Assembly (NCBI GenBank): GCA_020831585.1
Contig: JAFIGE010000042.1
Location: 1-37,077 of the forward strand
Origin: Opitutales bacterium
Lineage (GTDB): Bacteria > Verrucomicrobiota > Verrucomicrobiia > Opitutales > Oceanipulchritudinaceae
Length of the DNA: 37,077 nucleotides
Direction: 5' to 3'
Below, piece by piece: positions 17,599 through 26,700 of the stretch. A program made the position numbers and the translations under genes. Every line of letters starts with the position of its first letter. Within the stretch, counting starts at the first letter, position 1. A model generated the notes under the pieces. That model searched no databases. It saw nothing but the letters and a program-made list of their open reading frames with translations, and was not told the DNA's origin.

Positions 17599-17615
17599 GC
17601 AAAGGCCGGAAGCGG

Positions 17616-18494
17616 TCACGGTCGCGCGTGCCGACGATGCGCATTCTCAAACTCGCGCACAAATCCGGCAAATACTTTGGCCATCCGCGGGTTATTTTTC
17701 TGAGCAAAATGGTGCGCGAGGTTTCGACAGCTTCGGCAGAGCACCTCACCGACCGGGGACGGACCCACAAAATTCTGCGGGTGGGGAACATGGCTCTCCG
17801 CAAGAAGATCATGAACCTCGTCCAAGGTGCGAAAACGACCCCGTTCAAACGCGTCGATATAGAACGGCTGCGACTCGTGGAAACAGCCGACCATGAAACG
17901 GTGAGGAAGGCTGATCGGCTCAAGCTCCAGGCCGCAACGTTGAGCCACGAGGATATACAAAACCGAGAGGCTGATGGGCAGGCCCTTGCGGCGCCGCAGA
18001 ACAGGCCCCAGGAACGAGTTCAGGGGATCTTCATAATCCTCTACATTCCCGCGGAAGCCGTATTCGTGAAAGATCACCCGATTGAGAACCTTGCACTGTG
18101 AAAAAGGCGTCCCCGGCTTCGACATCAGATCCTCGCAACGACCCCCGATCACATCCAGCTGGCGTTGAATCGCCGCCGTATCCAAATCAGGCTTGATGAC
18201 CCGGTTGAGCAAAAGCATGCCCGTCTCGAGTTCATAGCGCAAAGAACGGATGAAGGCGATAAACTCCGCCGCCGGATCCGGCCCGGCGATGGTCTCCAAA
18301 AGCCGACGGGCCACTTCCCGGGAAGGCGGATCACCCTCCCGCAGAACCTTCTTGAGCAAGCTGACCCCCACGTCACCGAGGCGGCGAAGTTCATCCGCAA
18401 GGTGCTTCTGCACAACCGGCGATTCGTCGTCGAGCAAGGCCACCAACGCGCTTTCACGCTCTTCACTAAGGATGCGGTCTCCCACATTCCCCAA
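17616..18494 (-). CDS. SirB1-like transglutaminase-fold protein
   Basis: A 292-residue protein with the Transglut_core2/SirB1 domain: LNRVIFHEYGFRGNVEDYED, SFLGPVLRRRKGLPISLSVL, YILVAQRCGLELEPISLP. Proteins of this group are widely conserved but of unknown function; a papain-like fold is inferred, and a complete Cys-His-Asp triad is not clear. The first 90 residues look helical and contain DDESPVVQKHLADELRRL, a HEAT-like element. The C-terminal part (LAHHFAQKNNPRMAKVFAGF) is TPR-like. The start is uncertain: TTG at 18494, immediately after an in-frame stop, or GTG 18485. First gene of the operon through 14182. Confidence 0.75.
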   Translation of the reverse strand: MGNVGDRILSEERESALVALLDDESPVVQKHLADELRRLGDVGVSLLKKVLREGDPPSREVARRLLETIAGPDPAAEFIAFIRSLRYELETGMLLLNRVIKPDLDTAAIQRQLDVIGGRCEDLMSKPGTPFSQCKVLNRVIFHEYGFRGNVEDYEDPLNSFLGPVLRRRKGLPISLSVLYILVAQRCGLELEPISLPHRFMVGCFHESQPFYIDAFERGRFRTLDEVHDLLAESHVPHPQNFVGPSPVGEVLCRSCRNLAHHFAQKNNPRMAKVFAGFVREFENAHRRHARP

Positions 18495-18654
18495 TCAAAA
18501 GCATTTTCGGGCGGGATCAATCCCGAAACGACTTATCCCCAAAAGACGAAACATGAAAAACCAACATCCGCTTCACGTTCCCGCCCACGGAACCGGCGCG
18601 GCGCCCCTTACCGCCGCCTCTCCACATAGCCCGCCACCCCCTCACCCTGCCCTC

Positions 18655-18682
18655 CAGCCTACAGCCTACAGCCTACAGCCTA
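18655..18682. repeat. Tandem 7-mer, four copies
   Basis: CAGCCTA occurs four times in a row in the gap 18495-18861 between the SirB1-like gene start and the PEP-CTERM gene stop. Perfect short tandem repeats such as this are prone to slippage. Nothing else in the gap is firmly recognisable, apart from the open reading fragment described separately at 18666-18862. Confidence 0.8.
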
Positions 18683-18861
18683 AAAACCCCCGCCATCTCC
18701 GGGGCCTCCCTTGACCCCAGCAAAATTTCGGGCGGGAAAATTTGTGGGCGTCGATAATTTCTTTCAACTTTTGACCAAGCGCGACGGTGAAATCGACCAC
18801 GGTCCGCATCCGAGGGATGCCACCACCGGCGTTGCGCGCAGCAAGGGTGCGTTTCAAACCA

Positions 18862-19512
18862 CTAACCCACTCTTCGACGGCGGCGCAGGGCAACGAGGCC
18901 CACAATCGCCCCAAGGAACAGAGCGTAGGTCGCCGGCTCCGGCACCACGGAAAGGCCGACAAGCGTGATCTGCCCGGTCCAATCGCCGAAGGTGTTCGCA
19001 TTATACAAGTGGGCGAGGAACACCGCAGGGTCATTCGCATCGCCGTTGAAGACGATCTGCTGCGCTGCGCTCAGGTTGATGGTGGTTTGGACCGGGGTGC
19101 CAGGGACCTCGGAGTCACCTATTCCCCAATTAAGCCTGTTGGTCGCACCATAGGCATTGTTAAAGCCGCCGAGCTGCAAGAGTCCCGTCCCGCCATTGGC
19201 GGCAAGATCAACTGAGCCATGATTGGTGATGAAGACGGCGAGGTCGCTTGCCCAAGTCAAACCAGTCTCAGCGTTGAGCACAAAATCGGCTTGGATGGCG
19301 GTCAATGCCCCCGTGAGGGTTCCAGGACTTCCCACAAGTCTGGAATCGGGGGGAGAATCCGCTGTATTCGACAACAGGAGATTCTCGAAGGGGATCACAA
19401 CTGCTTGCGCCGACGTGCTCAGCGCGAGGAGACCGCAGGCCAGAAATAAGCGGAAGCCGGTGGAAGCAGAGAGTGCAGACGATAGGAAATGGGGGCAGGC
19501 AAGTGCTTTCAT
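18862..19512 (-). CDS. PEP-CTERM sorted exported protein
   Basis: A 216-residue secreted protein. A signal peptide occupies about residues 15-38 (FRLFLACGLLALSTSAQA). The C-terminus is a model PEP-CTERM anchor: VVPEPATYALFLGA, a hydrophobic helix and the basic tail ALRRRRRVG. Such proteins are processed by exosortase and linked to the exopolysaccharide matrix or the surface. The middle part (NTADSPPDSRLVGSPGTLTG, LAVFITNHGSVDLAANGGTG) has no recognised enzyme domain and looks beta-rich. No exosortase or sorting cluster is in the window. Not clearly related to the two PEP-CTERM proteins at 22945 and 30186. Confidence 0.88.
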   Translation of the reverse strand: MKALACPHFLSSALSASTGFRLFLACGLLALSTSAQAVVIPFENLLLSNTADSPPDSRLVGSPGTLTGALTAIQADFVLNAETGLTWASDLAVFITNHGSVDLAANGGTGLLQLGGFNNAYGATNRLNWGIGDSEVPGTPVQTTINLSAAQQIVFNGDANDPAVFLAHLYNANTFGDWTGQITLVGLSVVPEPATYALFLGAIVGLVALRRRRRVG

Positions 19513-19714
19513 AGATGATAAATTGTGAGCAGATAAGAATTTCTTTTCCCTTCATTAAGCAAATGTGTCAAGCGCGATCGTTTCATCACCCCGCAGCTGG
19601 TTTACTCCTAAAGGATGTCAGTTTCAGAGATGTTGAGGTCCCGTGTTCACGCGGTCCCACTGCCCGTCGCCTTCCCCCAGCCGCCTCGTCGGGACCCCCA
19701 AAAACCGGCTTCAC

Positions 19715-19903
19715 TCACGGAGCAAAGACAGTCAGGGTGCCGGGACTCCGACTCCAACCGTATATCACCTGGCTCTGCTTCAATGACAACCCGATCAGCC
19801 GCATCTTCCGCATCTTCCGGATTTCACGCGGCAACGCCATCAGGATGGCCCTCACCTCACCTTGACCCCTCACCACGTTCCCAGATTGTCTCACCTGAGA
19901 CAT
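19715..19903 (-). CDS. Possible small protein, starts inside a palindrome
   Basis: A 62-codon frame from ATG 19903 to 19715, starting MSQVRQSGNVVRGQGEVRAI. It is supported mainly by a strong ribosome binding site, AGGAGGAGG, eight bases upstream of the ATG. The start codon is the end of a TGTCTCA-CC-TGAGACA palindrome (19887-19902). The product is basic (PREIRKMRKMRL) and matches no family I know. It could be a real regulator, a leader peptide, or the remnant of a mobile element. Confidence 0.35.
   Translation of the reverse strand: MSQVRQSGNVVRGQGEVRAILMALPREIRKMRKMRLIGLSLKQSQVIYGWSRSPGTLTVFAP
19887..19902. promoter_or_regulatory. Palindrome TGTCTCA-CC-TGAGACA, site 1
   Basis: Seven-base arms around a CC centre, overlapping the start codon of the small minus-strand ORF. 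It shares its 16-base core with site 2 at 19945-19974. A dimeric repressor bound here could block translation initiation or transcription. The centre CC is not symmetric, so it is an inverted repeat with a two-base loop. Confidence 0.6.
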
Positions 19904-19921
19904 TTAAGGCACCTCCTCCTG

Positions 19922-19935
19922 GGGCGAAATCGCCC
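19922..19935. other. Small hairpin GGGCGA-AA-TCGCCC between the two palindromes
   Basis: A 14-base inverted repeat with six-pair arms lies between palindromic sites 1 and 2. It is just upstream of the ribosome binding site of the small minus-strand ORF. On that strand it would form part of the leader RNA. Role unknown. Confidence 0.4.
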
Positions 19936-19944
19936 ATCCGCCCG

Positions 19945-19974
19945 CAATAAATGTCTCACCTGAGACATTTATTG
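19945..19974. promoter_or_regulatory. Palindrome with 14-base arms around CC, site 2
   Basis: The arms CAATAAATGTCTCA and TGAGACATTTATTG are perfect complements with a CC loop, a long and near-perfect inverted repeat. The core matches site 1 located 58 bases away. It may be an operator for the small minus-strand gene and/or the sensor kinase at 20197, a REP-like hairpin, or an end of a lost mobile element. The rest of the gap 19513-20196 shows nothing else recognisable. Confidence 0.65.
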
Positions 19975-20196
19975 TGTGTGGGTGCGGGGGAACCGGAGGG
20001 GCTCCGTTGCGATCCTGCGGATCGGAAACAAGCTCGGGATCGGAGGGCATTGGGCGTTTTCGCCAGGCCGGGAACTCAGAGAAAGGTTGAAAACTGCCAG
20101 GAAATGCCTAGCTAAAGCAATTGAAGCGTGGGCTCGATTGGGAAATCGGATCGGACCGGTTTTCTACGCCCAGCCCCCCTTGGTTTACCCCTCGAA

Positions 20197-22461
20197 ATGA
20201 CTTCATCTCCCGCCCAGCAAGACCGTTCTTTTCCCCGTCGAACACCCTGGTGCCTGATTACGTTTGGATGCGACTTAAAGGTGGGTGAACAGGGTTTGGC
20301 CTTGGGGCGGCAGTTCGCTCCGGATGCGCCCTCCCGCCTTATCGAGGCTCTGCTGCCGAGTGTCGAACATGCTGGCCTCTTGCAACCCTCCAGCGTTGAA
20401 CTTCCATGGGGAACGAGCGGACCTCTGCACTTTGAGATCATCAAGCTGCCAGCGGAAGCGAATGAGCGGCTGCGCTTTTTGATGCGGGACGGGGCACCCC
20501 AAAGGGCCGCTCTCGATCAGATGGCACGGGCGCAGGCGCTTATCGAGCTGAGCTACGAGGGCTTCACCATTTTCGATGCCCAGGCGACGATTGTTTTCGA
20601 GAGCGCCTCGAACTCCCGCATCACCGGATACCCGCCGGATGAGTGCGTGGGGCGCAGTTTGTTTGAGTTTATTCATCCGGAGGACGCGGAGCGGCTGGTC
20701 CCGCGTTTCGCCCGTCTCGCGGAGCGCCCTGGGGAGATGGACAGCGACACCGTGCGCTGGCGGCATCGTGACGGGCACTGGATTTACCTGGAGGGAACGG
20801 TGGTCAACCAGCTCGGGGACCCGCACATCCGGGGAATGATCAATACCTTCCACGATATCACCGCCCGGGTGGAAATGGAGCAGGCGCTGATGGTGGCGAA
20901 AGATGCGGCGGAGGCTGTCCAAGCAAAGCAGCGGCGTTTCCTCTCCATGCTTTCGCATGAACTGCGCACTCCGCTAACATTGATCAAGCAGCCGCTCGAA
21001 GCGCTCCTCCCGACCGATGGTCACGACCCGCAGTGGGGCATCGTGGCGAGGGGGTTGCGGCGAATGGAAGCGCTGGTGGAGGAGCTGGTGGACTTCACGG
21101 TGCTCGACTCGGGGCAGGCGCGGTTGCACGTGCGGGACGTGGCGGTTGCCCGGGTTCTGGGCGAATGGGTGGCGGAAATGCGGCCCCTCGCGGAGAGCCG
21201 GGATATGCGCATCGTGTTGGTGCGGGGGGATCCCGCCCTTCGGGCGTTTCTTGATTTGGGCAAGTTCAGTAAAGTCATCTTCAACCTCATCGGCAATGCC
21301 ATCAAGTTCGCTCCGGCGGGTTCCACCGTAGGGGTGCGCTACCGGGCGGTCTGCAAGGAGGCCATCGATGCCGGGAGTCTGGAGATCGAAGTCGAGGACG
21401 CCGGGACGCCGATCCCGGAGGAGGCGAGAGCGCATATTTTCGAGCGGTTCTTCCAATTGGAGTCGGGGGACACCCGTGGATGGGAGGGCATGGGGCTGGG
21501 GCTCAGTCTCGCCGCCGAGATGGTGGCCCTCCATGGGGGCAAAATCGGGCTGCGCCCGGCTGAGCGCGGAGGCAATTGTTTTTGGGTGAGCATTCCCCTT
21601 GGGGCCGATCATATCGCTCTGGAGGAAATCGCCTTGGGTAACGAAAACGGACCCATGCCGCCGCCACCCTTGCCGGGCGGGGGCACTTCCTTCCCTTCGG
21701 AAGAGTCCCCGGGCGCGCCCGGAAGTGGCTGCCTCGCGACGCGTCTGCTCATCGTCGAGGATCACCCAGACCTCATGCGCTACCTGGCGCTTCACCTCGA
21801 GCCGATCTATTCCCTGGAGTTTGCCGCCAACGGTGTGGAGGCGCTGCCGATGATCGAGGCCGACCCGCCGGACCTGATTGTGAGCGATGTGATGATGCCC
21901 GGTATGGACGGGGTGAGCCTTTGCCGAAAGGTGCGCGAGGTGCACCCTCCCGAGGCCCTGCCGATCATCCTCCTCAGCGCGAAGGGCAGCACCGATGATC
22001 GGGTGAAAGGGCTGGAGGCCGGGGCCAACGACTATCTCGGAAAACCCTTTGTCATGGGCGAGCTGATCAACCGTCTGCAGCTCCTCGCCGCCCGGAAGCG
22101 TCCACCGGAGACGCCGGTCCATGGCACCATCGTCCGCCTCCGGCAAGTGATCCGGGAGCGCCTCGCGGAGCCAGCTTTATCTATCGAGACGGTCGCCCGG
22201 CAGGCGGGGCTCAGCATCCGCCAGTTGCAACGGCTCACGCGGGAAGAGCTGGGCCAATCTCCTGGCGGCCTGGTCAATCAGATGCGCCTGGAAAAGGCCA
22301 AGACGCTGCTGCGCGAGGCGAAAGACCTCAACGTCGCGGAGATCGCCGCCGCCGTCGGCCTCAGCCCGCACTATTTCAATCGCCTCTTTCGCAGCCTGAC
22401 CGGACTTACCCCGCTGGAATACCGCACGCGGGGCGAACGCGGGGAAAGCGACGGTTCGTAA
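20197..22461 (+). CDS. Hybrid sensor histidine kinase / response regulator with AraC-type DNA-binding domain
   Basis: A complete signalling pathway in one 754-residue polypeptide. Order: an N-terminal region 1-110 of unknown fold, a PAS domain (about 112-228, NSRITGYPPDECVGRSL, TFHDIT), HisKA with phospho-acceptor His254 in SHELRTPLTL, the ATPase domain (NLIGNAIKFAP, VEDAGTPIP, GMGLGLSLAAEM), a Pro-rich linker (PMPPPPLPGGGTS), a receiver with Asp564 in IVSDVMMPGMDG and KPF, and a C-terminal AraC HTH (IETVARQAGLSIRQLQRL, VAEIAAAVGLSPHYFNRLF). No membrane helix is seen, so sensing is probably cytoplasmic, unlike the HTCS proteins of Bacteroidota with periplasmic sensors. ATG 20197 is preferred; a GTG at 20128 is in frame. 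Targets unknown; the PEP-CTERM genes nearby are candidates. Confidence 0.9.
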   Translation: MTSSPAQQDRSFPRRTPWCLITFGCDLKVGEQGLALGRQFAPDAPSRLIEALLPSVEHAGLLQPSSVELPWGTSGPLHFEIIKLPAEANERLRFLMRDGAPQRAALDQMARAQALIELSYEGFTIFDAQATIVFESASNSRITGYPPDECVGRSLFEFIHPEDAERLVPRFARLAERPGEMDSDTVRWRHRDGHWIYLEGTVVNQLGDPHIRGMINTFHDITARVEMEQALMVAKDAAEAVQAKQRRFLSMLSHELRTPLTLIKQPLEALLPTDGHDPQWGIVARGLRRMEALVEELVDFTVLDSGQARLHVRDVAVARVLGEWVAEMRPLAESRDMRIVLVRGDPALRAFLDLGKFSKVIFNLIGNAIKFAPAGSTVGVRYRAVCKEAIDAGSLEIEVEDAGTPIPEEARAHIFERFFQLESGDTRGWEGMGLGLSLAAEMVALHGGKIGLRPAERGGNCFWVSIPLGADHIALEEIALGNENGPMPPPPLPGGGTSFPSEESPGAPGSGCLATRLLIVEDHPDLMRYLALHLEPIYSLEFAANGVEALPMIEADPPDLIVSDVMMPGMDGVSLCRKVREVHPPEALPIILLSAKGSTDDRVKGLEAGANDYLGKPFVMGELINRLQLLAARKRPPETPVHGTIVRLRQVIRERLAEPALSIETVARQAGLSIRQLQRLTREELGQSPGGLVNQMRLEKAKTLLREAKDLNVAEIAAAVGLSPHYFNRLFRSLTGLTPLEYRTRGERGESDGS

Positions 22462-22562
22462 TGGTCTCAAAATGGGACAAACATTGTTTAATGCGACCGC
22501 CCCCCTAGCTGCGCTCGCAAAAGCGCGGACCGCGAAGGCAATGGCGCTCAGCTGAGCTCTTC

Positions 22563-22590
22563 ATCCAAATCCAAATCGAAATCCAAATCG
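22563..22590. repeat. Tandem hexamer run ATCCAA/ATCGAA
   Basis: About four and a half copies of a six-base unit (ATCCAA with one ATCGAA) in the gap 22462-22944. Just upstream, at 22548-22559, GCTCAGCTGAGC is a perfect 12-base palindrome. No promoter is identified with confidence. Confidence 0.7.
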
Positions 22591-22790
22591 GCTTCGATGG
22601 GGCGCTAAAACGGAGTCATTCGATTTGGAGACCCGATATCGATGTCGATTTCGACGGACGAAGGGGGTGGCTTATCCGAGCACCGTCAGGCTCCGGCGGA
22701 AGGCCAGGACGCGCACCTTTTCGAACGTTCCGGGTCGACGACAGGACGCTCAAGAAGGTTCGCAGCTAAACCTGGAAACACCCCGCAAGC

Positions 22791-22828
22791 TTGCCGGTAT
22801 GCGACAAATCATTGCCGGTACGCGACAA
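22791..22828. repeat. 17-bp direct repeat with 21-base period
   Basis: TTGCCGGTA[T/C]GCGACAA occurs at 22791-22807 and 22812-22828, about 120 bases before the PEP-CTERM gene at 22945. The helical-phase spacing of two turns (21 bases) is typical of tandem binding sites for an activator, for example one of the AraC type. Confidence 0.6.
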
Positions 22829-22944
22829 GGGGACATCACCACCTTGTCAAAGCCAGATCCCGCCCCTAAAAGCAGGGCTAATTCTTTAATTAAGAAACGC
22901 TGCAACCCCAGGTTCGTCCAAAAAAACCAATTATTCAACCAATC

Positions 22945-23625
22945 ATGAAACCTCGTTTGCCGTCCTCCCCTCGTTCGAAACACGCAAAGGCCGCCCGCCC
23001 GCTCTTCGCCCTTTCGATTCTGGCCATCGGGCTCTGTGCCCTGACTTCACCACCGCTGCGCGGGGTCGTGCTGATCCAGGTGGACGTCTCGAATCCCGAA
23101 GCGGTCGTCTTCACGGCGACCGGCAATGCGCCCCTGGTGTTGAACGAGGCGACGCGTTTGTTCCAGGGGGTAATTCTGCAGGATTTCTTTCCGGCAGGTT
23201 CGAATCAGGGCGAAGGCTTTACAGAAGAAGTTTTTGCAACCAATTCAGCTTTGGGTCCGACCAACGACAGTGGAGATTTCATCCCTTACGACATCGCCCT
23301 GATTACTCCTGGAAGTCCGGATCTGGAGATCGCTCACGCAGGACGCTTCGGCGGCGCGTATCAAATCTTCGATCCGGCCTCTGCTGCTTTCAGTGGCAGC
23401 CTGATCCTCGACTTATCCGACTATATGCTTCCGTCTGCGGGGGCAATCGGCCCGATTTCGACGGATTCCTTTTTGGCTGAGGACTTCAGCTTCGGCGAAC
23501 CGGATATCATCGGCCAATGGCAGGTGATTCCCGAGCCGCGATTCTACGGTGCGCTCTTTGGCCTGATCAGTCTGGCGTGGGTGGTGTCTCGCCGCCGTCG
23601 GCAGAGCGGTCACATCTGCGGGTGA
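22945..23625 (+). CDS. PEP-CTERM sorted protein, paralogue A
   Basis: A 226-residue exported protein: a basic N-terminus then a signal helix at about 20-40 (LFALSILAIGLCALTSPPL), a mature part beginning VVLIQVDVSNPEAVVFTATG, and a PEP-CTERM tail (VIPEPRFYGALFGL, SLAWVVSRRRRQ). It is paralogous to the protein at 30186-30782: both start their mature part with VLI[QE][VI]D[VF]SN and end with IGQWQ[VA]IPEP...FGL.SLAWV. The giant LamG gene begins 93 bases downstream on the same strand, so cotranscription is likely. Function unknown; surface or matrix attachment is inferred. Confidence 0.85.
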   Translation: MKPRLPSSPRSKHAKAARPLFALSILAIGLCALTSPPLRGVVLIQVDVSNPEAVVFTATGNAPLVLNEATRLFQGVILQDFFPAGSNQGEGFTEEVFATNSALGPTNDSGDFIPYDIALITPGSPDLEIAHAGRFGGAYQIFDPASAAFSGSLILDLSDYMLPSAGAIGPISTDSFLAEDFSFGEPDIIGQWQVIPEPRFYGALFGLISLAWVVSRRRRQSGHICG

Positions 23626-23718
23626 TTTGATTGGGCACGGCGCACACCGTTCAGCGGTTGAATTCCGATGCCAACAGAAAGCCAGATCTCGCATCATCGA
23701 ACCTCGAACCATCGAACC

Positions 23719-26700
23719 ATGGACATCCAGAACGTCAGCCGGGAACTTCCATCTTCCCACCCATGCGGAGCCTGGCTCCGCTTTTTTTGGATCCTCGCCT
23801 TTTCAACGGGCGGATGGTTCCCGGCAGTGTCCACGGTCGAAGCCACACCGACTCCCGGCCTCGAATTTACCGACGACCTCGGGCGGGTCACACTGGACGC
23901 CGATTTCTCGTTGGCAGGACGGTCGTTCACCGTCGAAGCGTGGATTTGGCTAAAGTACCGATGGGGGGATCGTGCCGTGCTGGCGCAGACCGGTGAGGAT
24001 AACTTGCTGCATCTGCTGGTGCGAAATGACCGGTTGCACCTCGGTTTTTGGGGTGATGACCTCACCGGAAACTCTTTGCTGCCAGTCAAAGAATGGGTGC
24101 ACGTCGCCTATACCTACGATGAAGCCACCCGCTCTCAGCGCGTTTACCTGAACGGACAAAATGACGGTAGCCGCGTGGCCAATGCATCCTTTGCCGAGAA
24201 TAACCGCCCGCTCCACATCGGCGCTTTTTTCAATTTCCACTCCAATCCTTTCCAAGGCCGGATTTTGGAGTTGCGGATCTGGGACCATGCGCGAGACGGC
24301 GCAACCCTCGATGCCGGTCGCTTTAGTACCCCACCGCTCGATTCACCCGGGCTGCAGGCGCTTTTCACCTTTGAGGGGTCAGACGGCACCTTCCTCCCCG
24401 AGGCGACGGGAAATCTCGTCGGCAACACGCTCCACGGCTCAGCGAGCGCGGTGGAGCCAGTTGCGGGACCGGCCTACCTGACGGGCGTCGTTCCACTGAA
24501 GACACTCCCCACTGGCACATTGGCCGAAGCGGTCGAGGGCTACACTTTTTCGTTTGCACCAAGGGCCGACTTGACCGATCCCGATGGGACGCTCCTGCTC
24601 AACGGCAGCGGCCCGGAGCGAGTCTGGGGGACGGCGTGGCTCAATCTGTTGGGCGCGGCGGTTACTTCGGTGGTTGGTTGGAGCGGGGGCAGCCCGGAGA
24701 TCACGCTCGCTTTCAGTGGTCCGGCGCGCATTGATGCGGTGACGCTCTTCCTCGCCAACAGCGGGGGTGCCCATGGGGTCGGTTTGCCCACCTCCGTTGA
24801 GTTGATCACCCCGGGCGGAACCCTGCGGAGCGTCGCGGTGACACCCGGCGCGGATGTCGGCGGGTTGCAGGCGGTCACCGTCGACGAGCTGGATGCCCTA
24901 TCAGAAACACTGACCGTGCGGCTCGAACGGGGCACGCACGATATCGCGCTGGCCGGGATGGCGATCGACGGGGAGCGGATGTTTGTTCAAGTGATCGACT
25001 TCCCCTTGGCTTCCACCGCCTTGGTGGGGAGCACAGTCGTGCTGGCCCCAACTTCCGACTCCGGCTTACCGGTCACCCTCACCCTCGAGTCGGGTCCGGC
25101 CTTGCTCGATGGCGATGCCCTCACATTTACGGGAGAGGGCGTGGTCACGCTTGTTGCCTCGCAGGCAGGCGACTCCACCTTCGTGCCTGCGGAACCGGTG
25201 GTCCGGGTCGTTGAAGTCGCGCGGGCAGGCCAGGAAATCCTCAATTTCGCTGAAATTGGCGACCGCCAGGTAGGCGACACCGTCATTCTGGAAGCCGGAA
25301 GCGGGTCTGCGCTCCCGGTCGAGTTTACCCTCCTTGCCGGACCGGGCGTGATCGAAAATGCCAATGAGCTGCGTTTCACCGGGCCGGGGATCGTCCTGGT
25401 GATGGCCGCGCAGCCCGGCAACGATCTGTGGAGCCCCGCCCCGCCGATTCTGCAGGCCTTCGCGGTGCTTGGGGGCGAGCGTATCTTTGGACCCAGCGAA
25501 GGCCTAACGGCCGGGCTGGAGCTGGGCACTCTCCCTGGTCGCGTCTCGCTCGACGGATCCCTTTCCCTGGCAGGCCGCTCCTTCACGGTTGAGGCCTGGA
25601 TCTGGCTACATGGGGACGATGCCGATCAGCCCGTGTTGGGGCAATTTGGAGAGGCCGATGTGCTTCACTTGCTGGTCCGCCACGGACGCCTGCACCTGGG
25701 CTTCTGGAATGACGACCTGACTGGCGGAAGCGTCTTGCCGACGGGGGAGTGGATTCACGTTGCCTATACCTTCGATGCCGCCACGCTGGAGCAGCAGGTG
25801 TTTGTGAACGGCGAGATGGACGGCAGCCGGATCGCGAGTGCCCCATTCCCGGAAAACAACCTCCCTCTTCACATCGGCGGCGGCTTCAGCGAATTCGCCA
25901 ACCCCTTCAACGGCCGCATTCTGGAGGTACGGATCTGGGATCATGCGCGCCCTGGTCCCCTGCTCTTTGCCGGGCGATTTGAGACGCCGCCGCCCGGTGC
26001 CCAAGGTTTGGATGCCCTTTTCACCTTCACCGGCTCCATCGGCACGAGCATTCCCGAGGTAACCGGAAAACTGGCTTACGCCACCCTGAGTGGAGATGCG
26101 GTTGTCGTCGAACCCGTGATTGGCCCGGAATATCTCCTCGACTTTGCCTTTCCGCAGCAGCCGCTCGCCAGCGGAAGTCTCGCCCCTGCGGTGAGCGGCT
26201 ATACCCCCGCTACGGCCCCCGAAGCGGCCTTCACCGATCCCACGGGGAACTTGCTCACAAACGGTTTCGGGCCGGCCCGCGTCTGGGGCGATCCATGGCT
26301 TGGGCCGCTGAACCAGGTGTTGCCAAGTATCCTCGTCTGGGATGCCTCCGCGCCCGCACTCACTTTCCACTTCAGCGAACGCGTGCGTATCGCGGGCGTC
26401 ACACTCTATGCCGCCAACAGCGGCGGGGCCGAAGACATCGACCGGCCGGACGCCGTGGAGATTTCCACACCGGGTGGTTTCGCGCAGTCCTTTGCCCTCG
26501 CTCCGTCCACCGCGCCGCTGGGAACGTTGGAGCCCATCGAAATCGACAATCTCCACCTCTACACCGAGGCCCTCACCCTCACCTTGTCGGGCGGCAGTCC
26601 CCGCTTGGCGATCGCGGAGGTCACCTTCGACGGCGAGACGCTGGCCGAGCCGATGGTCGGCAGCGATGCCCTCCCCCTGCCCGCGATGCGCTTTCTCGGA

